A DNA stretch of 9,319 bases from Bacteroidota bacterium (lineage in GTDB: Bacteria > Bacteroidota > Bacteroidia > Chitinophagales > Chitinophagaceae): NCBI GenBank assembly GCA_023433265.1, contig JAEZDR010000166.1:1-9319 (forward strand). Reading direction: 5' to 3'. Under the pieces are notes generated by a model. The model saw only the letters and a program-made list of their open reading frames with translations. It was not told the origin of the DNA and ran no database searches. A program made the position numbers and the translations under genes. Positions 1 to 7,128 of this stretch are shown here, piece after piece (position 1 is the first letter of the stretch; each line of letters opens with the position of its first letter).

Positions 1-3000
1 GTACAGACGAGGTAATAAGAAGGGGAAAAAAGATTTACTCATCAGGTAATGTAGAACTTATAGATCATGACCATTTGTTTGGCTCTGTGAGTTTCAGGGT
101 GAGAGACGACAGCTATTCTACCTATTACAAAGTTCATATTTCCAAGTACAAGGATGCGAAGGGTATGTCGCTCAGGTGCGGCTGTCCTTACAACCTGGGA
201 GAGATATGCAGGCACGAGTCGGCAGCCTTATTCCAACTACAGGAACTGCTTGACCGGAATATGCTTGTAAACGAGGAGGATGATGCCTACTACGACCAGC
301 GGCATACGGTGCTTAAAATGCGGCAACTTGACCTTAGGCAAATCAGGGTGCTGGCAGCTCCCCATGTATTCAATGCGGCTGAAGAGTTTTTGAGAAGCAA
401 CCGGGTAGCAATAGCAGAAGCGAAGGACGAAAAGGTGGTTGCCGACATTGATTATAAAGGGCACACGCACCACCTCGTAATACAAAAAAATGAGGAGCGT
501 AATTTCGATACAAGTTGCGACTGCAACACGGAAAGCAGGCAACCTCTCTGCGTACACAAAGTAGCCTTGCTACTGCAACTCATCAACAGTTATGGCCCCA
601 ATTATTTTGATACCATCCGTAACCTGGACAAAGAAAAAAACAAGTTGCTCGCACTGTATGGTTATTCGCTATCCGACGATCTTGACGGGAAATTTGAGTT
701 CACTATTAAAGCAGGTAAGCCCTTTCTACGGGTGTTGGATCCTTCCATTAAAAAAGTAAGTCAGGCAGACAACCTTGGCTTAGGATCGCAATACACCCAA
801 CAACCCCCTCCGGCAGAACTGACGGTAAATACAAAAAGCAATATCCGCCTGGGCCTTGTCGTGAGTTCCAATCAGCACCACTATCCTTACGTACAGTTTG
901 ATGTGGTACAAGGGGAAGCTACCGAAGGCGAACGTGGATTTCTTGGTAAGGTAGAGCGGTTGGATGTTACCAAATACATCAATACAGATACACTGAACGA
1001 GGACGACAGGCTGCTTCTTCAGCAGGTACGGAAACTGATGCCGGGCGAAGTAACGCGTTACCTCAACAGGAACTCCCCTTTTAGTGGCATCTGGGACAAT
1101 ATTATCCAACAGCATGACGATGAGCTGCCAGAGGACACAAGGCAGTTGATTGTTGAATACCTGCATCCCCGGATTAAGAAGATTTTCAATGATCATAGCG
1201 AAGAAGCTACTATATACCACCTGCCCAAAGGCAAGAGCTTCAATACAGCGAACCTTGAAACCGCAAGGCTTTCAAACGATTTCCTGATTCCGGAATTTAA
1301 GATATCGGTTGACGAATCCGGCTATTCGCTTGAATGCTTCACTCATATTAATGAGACAATTACGCCCCTGGAAGAAAACGATATGGGATCCCCCGTTTTG
1401 TTTCTCGACTCAGGCATTTTCTATACCTGGTTGCGAACCGAAGATGTAATGCTGGTGGAGAAGTTTTTACCAAGCGGCGTTGTTCGTTACACTCCGGAAG
1501 AATGGTCCGTTAACCTTAACGATTTTATATTGCCCCTTGCTAAAGAATACAAAGTTGACTTTGGCAACCTCCGGCGTGAAGAGTTGAGAGGTGTAAAACC
1601 AGAGTATAAGATATTCCTGAAAGAACGAGGCGACTACCTCGTCTTTCAACCTGTGTTTGAATACAACGACATACAAGTACTCCCCAATGATGCGGAGCAA
1701 TTGATCTTTCCGCAGGGCGATAAGCTGCTGATTGTAAACCGGGACACTGAAGCAGAGAAAGAACTGCTGCAGAAAATTGAAAACCTGCATTCGGCATTCA
1801 AGAAGCTTGACGACGGATCGCTGGCGCTGAAAGGAGTGGATGTACTGAAGAACAACTGGTTCTTTTTGTTCGTAGATGCCATCAAGGAAAACAATATACC
1901 GGTATTCGGATTTGAAGCATTAAAAACTTTCCGGTTTAACACAGCAAAGCCATCAACTAAAATATTCATCAGCAGCCATACCGACTGGTTCGATGCGAAG
2001 ATTGACATCCAGTTTGGCGAGCAGAAAGTAACGGTAGCAGACGTAAAAAAAGCACTAAGCAACAACCAGCATTACGTGCAATTGGGCGATGGATCGCTTG
2101 GCATCCTACCCGAAGAGTGGCTAAAGAAGTATGCGCTCTTATTTAAAGTGGGCGAAGGCAAAGCCACCAATATAAAGCTGAATAAATACCAGTTCAGTGT
2201 TATTGAAGATTTGTACGAGAAGCGCGATGAAGAAGAACTGGTATTCCAGTTAGAAGAGAAGTATGAGAAACTGAGAGAAGCGCATGGCATTCCACAAATA
2301 GAACCGCCGCAGCACCTGCAACCCGTACTAAGGCCTTACCAGGTGTTTGGCTTTCAATGGCTGAACTACCTGAACGACGTACGTTGGGGTGGCATACTTG
2401 CTGATGACATGGGTCTGGGTAAAACCATCCAGGCATTGTCGTTTTTGCAACACCACAGGGAGCAGAACGAAAGTCTTAAGGCGCTTGTAGTTTGCCCCAC
2501 AACCCTGATGTACAACTGGGAAAATGAAATAAAAAAATTCACCCCTGCGTTGCGCTATTACATACACCACGGTGGTACAAGAGTGAAAACTGATCTAAGC
2601 CTCGACAATATAGAGGTAATGATCACCACCTATGGTACGTTAAGGAGTGACATTAAGCAACTGCTGGACATAGAGTTTGATTATGTAGTGCTGGATGAAA
2701 GCCAGGCTATTAAAAACCCATCCAGCAAAGTAACCAAAGCAGCGAGCCTGTTGAAAGCAAAGAACAGGTTGTGCATGAGCGGTACACCGCTTCAGAACAA
2801 TACGTTTGACATCTATGCGCAAATGAACTTCCTGAACCCCGGCATGCTGGGAAGTATAGAATTCTTCAAACAGGAGTTTGCATTACCTATCGATAAGTTT
2901 GGTGAAAAGGAGCAGAAAGAACACTTGCGGAGGCTGCTGTTTCCCTTTATACTGCGCAGAACGAAAGAACAGGTGGCGAAAGACCTTCCTGAAAAGAGTG

Positions 3001-3713
3001 AAATGATCCTGTTTTGCGAGATGGATAAAGAACAACGGAGGATTTATGACGCCTACAGGAACGATTACCGCGACCGCATTATGGGGGTAGTGGAAACGGA
3101 AGGCATTCAACGAAGCCAGCTTACTATACTGCAGGGTTTAATGAAGTTGCGGCAAATATGCGATAGCCCCGCCATATTAAAAGACGAAGAGTATCCAAAC
3201 GCCTCTGTTAAACTGGAAGAGCTTGCACGTGAGATAACTGAAAACATCAGCGACCATAAAGCCCTCGTTTTTTCTCAATTCCTGGGAATGCTGGCACTGA
3301 TAAGAGAACGCCTCGACACGCTTGGTGTTAAATATGAATATTTTGACGGCAGCACCACCCCATCTGAAAGGCAGCGCGCTATTGAACACTTCCAGAACGA
3401 ACAGGATTGCCGTGTGTTTCTTATCTCGCTAAAGGCCGGTGGTGTGGGCTTGAACCTAACCGCTGCTGATTATGTTTACATAGTAGACCCCTGGTGGAAC
3501 CCGGCGGTAGAACAACAAGCCATTGACCGTACGCACAGGATCGGGCAAACGAAAAATATCTTTGCCTATAGAATGATATGCAAGGATACGGTTGAAGACA
3601 AAATATTGCAATTGCAGGAGCGGAAGAAAGCACTGGCAGCAGACCTGATAACTGATGACAGTGGATTTGTGAAGAGCCTTACGAGGGAAGATATTGAGTA
3701 CCTGTTCAGCTAG
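1..3713 (+). CDS. SWIM zinc-finger SNF2-family DEAD/DEAH-box helicase-like ATPase (5' partial)
   Basis: Superfamily 2 SNF2-type ATPase, expected to translocate on double-stranded DNA and remodel protein-DNA complexes; its cellular role is unknown. The reading frame is open to the left edge (first full codon at base 3), and the sequence before the TTG at 75 is already family-like, so the true start lies outside. The N-terminus has a SWIM signature CxC-x7-CxH (codons at 177, 183, 207, 213) and a second CxC-x8-CxH (516, 522, 549, 555). A long middle region (about 600-2300) sits where the bacterial SNF2-associated domain normally lies. The C-terminal motor is complete: RPYQ..G..WL near 2331, Walker A DDMGLGKT at 2403 (Lys at 2421), Walker B variant DESQ at 2694, SGTPLQN at 2778, SLKAGGVGLNL at 3426 and DRTHRIGQ at 3525. 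It ends with TAG at 3711. All motor residues look intact. Family is certain; biological role is not. Confidence 0.95.
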   Translation, partial: TDEVIRRGKKIYSSGNVELIDHDHLFGSVSFRVRDDSYSTYYKVHISKYKDAKGMSLRCGCPYNLGEICRHESAALFQLQELLDRNMLVNEEDDAYYDQRHTVLKMRQLDLRQIRVLAAPHVFNAAEEFLRSNRVAIAEAKDEKVVADIDYKGHTHHLVIQKNEERNFDTSCDCNTESRQPLCVHKVALLLQLINSYGPNYFDTIRNLDKEKNKLLALYGYSLSDDLDGKFEFTIKAGKPFLRVLDPSIKKVSQADNLGLGSQYTQQPPPAELTVNTKSNIRLGLVVSSNQHHYPYVQFDVVQGEATEGERGFLGKVERLDVTKYINTDTLNEDDRLLLQQVRKLMPGEVTRYLNRNSPFSGIWDNIIQQHDDELPEDTRQLIVEYLHPRIKKIFNDHSEEATIYHLPKGKSFNTANLETARLSNDFLIPEFKISVDESGYSLECFTHINETITPLEENDMGSPVLFLDSGIFYTWLRTEDVMLVEKFLPSGVVRYTPEEWSVNLNDFILPLAKEYKVDFGNLRREELRGVKPEYKIFLKERGDYLVFQPVFEYNDIQVLPNDAEQLIFPQGDKLLIVNRDTEAEKELLQKIENLHSAFKKLDDGSLALKGVDVLKNNWFFLFVDAIKENNIPVFGFEALKTFRFNTAKPSTKIFISSHTDWFDAKIDIQFGEQKVTVADVKKALSNNQHYVQLGDGSLGILPEEWLKKYALLFKVGEGKATNIKLNKYQFSVIEDLYEKRDEEELVFQLEEKYEKLREAHGIPQIEPPQHLQPVLRPYQVFGFQWLNYLNDVRWGGILADDMGLGKTIQALSFLQHHREQNESLKALVVCPTTLMYNWENEIKKFTPALRYYIHHGGTRVKTDLSLDNIEVMITTYGTLRSDIKQLLDIEFDYVVLDESQAIKNPSSKVTKAASLLKAKNRLCMSGTPLQNNTFDIYAQMNFLNPGMLGSIEFFKQEFALPIDKFGEKEQKEHLRRLLFPFILRRTKEQVAKDLPEKSEMILFCEMDKEQRRIYDAYRNDYRDRIMGVVETEGIQRSQLTILQGLMKLRQICDSPAILKDEEYPNASVKLEELAREITENISDHKALVFSQFLGMLALIRERLDTLGVKYEYFDGSTTPSERQRAIEHFQNEQDCRVFLISLKAGGVGLNLTAADYVYIVDPWWNPAVEQQAIDRTHRIGQTKNIFAYRMICKDTVEDKILQLQERKKALAADLITDDSGFVKSLTREDIEYLFS

Positions 3714-3830
3714 TTGGTGTGGCTTATACCCCAACCGCGCAAGGTTAAGGCGGAGATACACTTAAAGGGTTGGATAACTGCAATCTTCTTGCGCTGATGA
3801 TTACTTACTTTTATTGCTAATTCTGTTCAC
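3714..3830. other. Spacer between SNF2 gene and kinase operon
   Basis: This 117-bp non-coding gap should hold the end of the SNF2 transcript and the promoter of the kinase-regulator operon. Only short imperfect inverted repeats are seen: CCAACC at 3731 with GGTTGG at 3768, and CCGC at 3735 with GCGG at 3750. No T-run follows, so no convincing terminator can be named. TAATTCTG at 3818 is one mismatch from the Bacteroidota -7 box TAnnTTTG and sits close to the TTG start, but no -33 partner is at the usual spacing. Confidence 0.4.
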
Positions 3831-4880
3831 TTGAATAAATGGTATAGGAGCCGTTGGTTTTTAGTGGTTGCCCACATAGCAGTGTGGGGCGCATTTATCA
3901 TTATCCCATTCCTGTTAAGGGATCCGGGGGAGAGCATGGTAGGCCTACCGGAGAGTGTACAGAAAAGATTGCGCTATTTCAACCCGTCGTTAGATGTTAC
4001 AGTTGCATATAACCTGCTAAACATTGCCTTCTTTTATCTCAATGCTTTTGTTTTGATGCCTTACCTGCTAAAGCGAAAACAGGTAATGGCGTACGCAGCC
4101 GTAACTATTATTTGTTTCCTCCTTTTTTTATACGGTATTTATTACATCAGGATTACGCAGGTAGGTGCAGAGTTTGAGGTGCGGTTTCCCAACTATAGCT
4201 TCATTAACCTCCTGTTGTTTTATGCATTAAGCGTATTGTACAGGTTCATTTCTGACAGGAACCGCAACGAAGCAAGCAGGCGCGAGAAGGAAACCGAAAA
4301 CCTGAAAACTGAAATTTCCTTTCTTCGTTCGCAAGTCAGCCCTCATTTCATGTTCAATGTGCTCAACAATATTGTAGCCCTTAGCAGGACACAGCCTGCG
4401 CTGGTAGAACCTTCGCTGCTCCAGCTTTCGCACCTCATGCGTTATATGCTCTACGAGAATACAGAAGACACAGTGACCCTGGAAAAAGAGCTAGAGTACC
4501 TGGAGAGCTATGTGCGCTTGCAGCAAATGCGTTTTGGTGATGATGTTAAGGTAGAACTTTCCAAACAGGGAGACACAGGCGGCAAATTGATAGAACCGAT
4601 GTTGCTGATTCCGCTTGTAGAAAACGCCTTCAAACATGGCGTGGGCCTTATTGAAAACCCGGAGATTAAAATCGATATCGTTGTCAACCCTGGAAACATA
4701 GACTTTAATATCTGCAACAAGTTCACAAAAGAGAGCGCTCAGCCTAAAGAAAAACACTCCGGCATTGGGCTGCAAAACCTGCAACGACGGCTAAAGCTGT
4801 TGTACCCGGGAAAGCACAGGTTGGAGCGTTTAGAAAAAGGTGGCTATTATTGTACAACATTAATGTTGGAATTGAGATGA
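3831..4880 (+). CDS. LytS/YesM-type sensor histidine kinase (His_kinase family), 4 TM segments
   Basis: Membrane sensor kinase, 349 aa, that should autophosphorylate on His and pass phosphate to the regulator encoded next. Four hydrophobic segments lie at about residues 8-30, 56-80, 84-105 and 123-139, with only short loops between them and no separate sensory domain. A short charged coiled-coil-like stretch (about 141-165) follows. The H-box is SPHFMFN with the phospho-accepting His at residue 172. The N-box is LVENAFKHG (Asn 265) and the G-box is GIGLQNL (311-317), so the kinase core appears complete. The start is TTG: a TGA lies in frame at 3798, no ATG or GTG follows it before 3831, and the first ATG (residue 36) would remove TM1. 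No Shine-Dalgarno sequence is visible. The stop TGA (4878-4880) overlaps the regulator start, implying a two-gene operon. The signal sensed cannot be told from sequence. Confidence 0.94.
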   Translation: MNKWYRSRWFLVVAHIAVWGAFIIIPFLLRDPGESMVGLPESVQKRLRYFNPSLDVTVAYNLLNIAFFYLNAFVLMPYLLKRKQVMAYAAVTIICFLLFLYGIYYIRITQVGAEFEVRFPNYSFINLLLFYALSVLYRFISDRNRNEASRREKETENLKTEISFLRSQVSPHFMFNVLNNIVALSRTQPALVEPSLLQLSHLMRYMLYENTEDTVTLEKELEYLESYVRLQQMRFGDDVKVELSKQGDTGGKLIEPMLLIPLVENAFKHGVGLIENPEIKIDIVVNPGNIDFNICNKFTKESAQPKEKHSGIGLQNLQRRLKLLYPGKHRLERLEKGGYYCTTLMLELR

Positions 4881-5605
4881 TGCGATGTATTGCCGTTGAC
4901 GATGAAAAGCTTGCGCTCGACTTACTGGAAGACAACATAAAACGTATTCCATACCTCAACCTTGTGCGCCGTTGTAAAACAGCAATTGAAGCCTCTGCTG
5001 TTATAACGGAAGAGGAAGTGGACCTCATCTTTATGGATGTACAGATGCCCGGTTTATCTGGCCTCCAATTCCTTCACACAATGCCCGTAAGACCGCTGGT
5101 GATATTGATCACAGCCTATGATAAGTATGCATTGGAAGGCTTCAATCTTAATGTGGTGGATTACCTGGTAAAGCCGGTTCCTTTTGAGCGGTTTCTAAAA
5201 GCCTGCAACAAAGCATACGAAATTTTCCGCCTAAAAAAAGCGGGAGCCTCCACCGGTTCAGAAAAAGAAAGGGACTATTTCTTCGTTAACGTAGAGTACA
5301 ACCAGGTGCGTGTAAACTACGACGACATCACTTACGTAGAGGGTATGAAAGACTATGTGAAAATCCACCTGCAGGATGCAGCCCGTCCTGTAATTACCCG
5401 CATGAGCATGAAGGCAATTGAAGAAAGGTTACCTACAGCAGCTTTTATGCGCATACATAAATCGTTCATCGTAGCACTAAAAAAAGTGTCTGGAATAAAG
5501 CGGGGTATGGTAGTGATTGAGAAAGATGAGATACCTCTCAGCGACAGTTTTAAGCATAGCCTTGAACAAGCACTTGGAATAGGCCCTGATTCATCAGAAC
5601 GTTAA
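4880..5605 (+). CDS. LytTR-family response regulator (REC + LytTR DNA-binding)
   Basis: DNA-binding response regulator of 241 aa, the likely partner of the kinase just upstream. The receiver domain (about residues 3-118) has the acidic pair D7/D8, phospho-acceptor D53 in FMDVQMPG, T78 and K98 in VDYLVKP, so all key residues are present. The LytTR domain covers about 132-235, with family-typical stretches ITYVEGMKDYVKIH and FMRIHKSFIV. LytTR proteins bind direct repeats as dimers. I chose ATG at 4880 because the protein then begins MRCIAVDDE, the usual family start; ATG at 4877 (one residue longer, classic ATGA overlap) is equally possible. A TTG at 4850 is unlikely because it adds a non-conserved tail inside the kinase gene. 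The 3' end overlaps the convergent lipoprotein gene by 12 bp. Target genes are unknown. Confidence 0.94.
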   Translation: MRCIAVDDEKLALDLLEDNIKRIPYLNLVRRCKTAIEASAVITEEEVDLIFMDVQMPGLSGLQFLHTMPVRPLVILITAYDKYALEGFNLNVVDYLVKPVPFERFLKACNKAYEIFRLKKAGASTGSEKERDYFFVNVEYNQVRVNYDDITYVEGMKDYVKIHLQDAARPVITRMSMKAIEERLPTAAFMRIHKSFIVALKKVSGIKRGMVVIEKDEIPLSDSFKHSLEQALGIGPDSSER

Positions 5606-7021
5606 GTCCGTTTCATTATCCCAGTTGCTCCTGATAACAATGTTGCGCCTGAGGTCACGAACCACTTCGGGTTGCTTTTTATTCTTCAGGAAGCTGCCAT
5701 TGTCCCATTTCTTGTTGCCATTACGGTCGTAGAGAACCTTTAACTGGTACTCACCCGGCTTGAACAACCTGCGATACCATGTGCCCTGTGCAATGTCTAT
5801 CTGCTCTACAATATTCCCACCCTGCAACAATAACAAAACCGGGTTATCAGCAGGATCGATGTTTACAAACTTTAACCTCACACTTCCGTATTCAATTTCC
5901 CGGTTGGTTACAAAGCGAAGGGTATCCCCTGTATGCAGCTTGTTGCCAGCAGAATCCGTAGCAACAGTAGTGTCAATTATAAGGTTGTAGTAACTGCCCT
6001 CCTGCATTTTAAACAGGAGCCGCGCGCTGTTACTGTCCACTAGCATACTGTCGATCCTGATTGCTGTGAAGCTTGTGTCAGTAATGCTGAGTCCCCGTGT
6101 GTCTATCCTAACGTTCCGGTTGAACATCACCCTTACCGTATCTAAAAGGGGTACTACGCTGGTTGCATTCGTGGTAAAGCGCAGGGGTTCAGGCCCTGCT
6201 GGCTTTATAAGGCTCCCTTTTGCAGGCGTTGGTGGGGGAGGCTGGATGCTCGTGGGTGAGCTGGATTTTTTTTCGGCAGCCCTGAAAGCATACATCCTTA
6301 CCTGAATGGCGCTGTCGCTTGCCACAACCGAAGAATCGAGGAAAGCGAAAAGCTTGGTAGAGTCATCATATCGCTTTGTATAGTCGTTAGGTAAAACATA
6401 AACAGCGTATCTGCCCGGTGCCAGGTTTCTAAAAGTAAATTGGCCGTTTCCGGAAATGCGGGTAATGTAACGCGGCTTCAATTTAGTAACAGCAGAGTCG
6501 TGCAGGTTTGTATGAAGGGCTACAATTAAGGTGCTGTCCACCTCGCCTGTCTGTGCAAGATGTACGCTACCGGAGATGGAAGCATCGTGAATTTCACTGC
6601 CTGTACTAAATACATAAGTGAAGTTCTTAATGATATTGGATTCATTAATGTCTTTGATCGCATTACCAAAATCGATAGAATAAGTGGTGTTGGGTTGTAG
6701 CGTATCCCGCAGTGTTACCGTTACCGTGCGCAGCCTGCGTGTAACCGTTGGAGCATTTTGAGGCAAAGGAGATACGATTACGTTTTGTTGGGGGTTATCT
6801 ACATCTACAAATTCGTCGAAAGTTAAGGTGATGCGGTTGCTTTGAATGTTAGTAGATGAATCGGCCGGTACTGCAGTTAGCAGCCTGGGGGGCAGCGAAT
6901 CGATAGGGCCTCCTCCCGGCGCAACAATATTAGCACAGGAACTTCCGGTTACCATGACAGCCACAGCAGCAACAAAATACAGGAACAACTCTCTCAAATT
7001 CACCATTACGGTTGCAAACAT
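5594..7021 (-). CDS. Ig-like (Big_5-type) domain lipoprotein, envelope-associated
   Basis: Probable exported lipoprotein of 475 aa, widespread in Bacteroidota but of unknown function. The N-terminus has a hydrophobic segment (residues 12-25) ending in TGSSC, with C29 the likely lipidated cysteine; the lipobox is weak because Gly rather than Leu is at -3. After 'SCAN' comes a Pro/Gly-rich start and a bacterial Ig-like domain (about 44-141, with ITLTFDEFVD and YVFSTG). A transthyretin/carboxypeptidase-regulatory-like beta domain follows (about 148-245, GNGQFTFRNLAPGRYAVYVL). A proline-rich linker (253-270) leads to a second Ig-like repeat (about 278-373, VRVMFNRNV...LRFVTN). The C-terminal beta domain (about 376-475) contains an Asp/Asn-rich loop, DRNGNKKWD. 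The start at 7021 is the longest; ATG at 7006 (MVNLREL) also gives a valid signal peptide. No catalytic motif is seen, so a structural or binding role is inferred. The gene is divergent from acs and convergent with the regulator. Confidence 0.87.
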   Translation of the reverse strand: MFATVMVNLRELFLYFVAAVAVMVTGSSCANIVAPGGGPIDSLPPRLLTAVPADSSTNIQSNRITLTFDEFVDVDNPQQNVIVSPLPQNAPTVTRRLRTVTVTLRDTLQPNTTYSIDFGNAIKDINESNIIKNFTYVFSTGSEIHDASISGSVHLAQTGEVDSTLIVALHTNLHDSAVTKLKPRYITRISGNGQFTFRNLAPGRYAVYVLPNDYTKRYDDSTKLFAFLDSSVVASDSAIQVRMYAFRAAEKKSSSPTSIQPPPPTPAKGSLIKPAGPEPLRFTTNATSVVPLLDTVRVMFNRNVRIDTRGLSITDTSFTAIRIDSMLVDSNSARLLFKMQEGSYYNLIIDTTVATDSAGNKLHTGDTLRFVTNREIEYGSVRLKFVNIDPADNPVLLLLQGGNIVEQIDIAQGTWYRRLFKPGEYQLKVLYDRNGNKKWDNGSFLKNKKQPEVVRDLRRNIVIRSNWDNETDLTF

Positions 7022-7072
7022 AGCCCAGATAGGCTAATTGAGCTACATCTCAGCCTGAACGCTATCCGGGAA

Positions 7073-7098
7073 GATTCACCCCGTTCTTTCGGGGAATC
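7073..7098. other. Hairpin in the divergent lipoprotein-acs spacer
   Basis: Inverted repeat with CCCCG (7079-7083) pairing CGGGG (7090-7094) around the loop TTCTTT. An outer GATT (7073-7076) pairs with AATC (7095-7098), leaving a 2-nt bulge. It lies about 30 bp before the acs ATG and about 50 bp before the lipoprotein start, so it would fall in the 5' leader of one or both genes or overlap their promoters. No T-run follows on the + strand, so it is not an obvious terminator. Function is unknown. Confidence 0.45.
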
Positions 7099-7128
7099 AA
7101 TTAAATTAGTGCTTTTAAACGCGCACAG

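Noticed and set aside
780..1220. Antisense reading frames of 70-146 codons within the SNF2 gene, and similar ones within acs and the kinase
   Set aside because: They are reverse-strand shadows of strongly conserved genes, with no family features or start context of their own.
1..3713. SNF2 ATPase as part of a phage-defence system (for example a DISARM-like set)
   Set aside because: The SWIM-SNF2 architecture is a common chromosomal type in Bacteroidota, and no methylase, nuclease or other defence gene is adjacent on the right. The left side is outside the window, so this is not fully excluded.
3741..3773. AAGGTTAAG and AAGGGTTGG as a LytTR-type direct repeat for autoregulation of the kinase operon
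   Set aside because: Neither copy fits the LytTR consensus (ACCGTT-like core) and they differ from each other; the match is too loose.
5586..5597. CTGA-TTCA-TCAG palindrome at the regulator/lipoprotein junction as a bidirectional terminator
   Set aside because: The stem is only 4 bp, AT-rich and lacks a T-run on either side.
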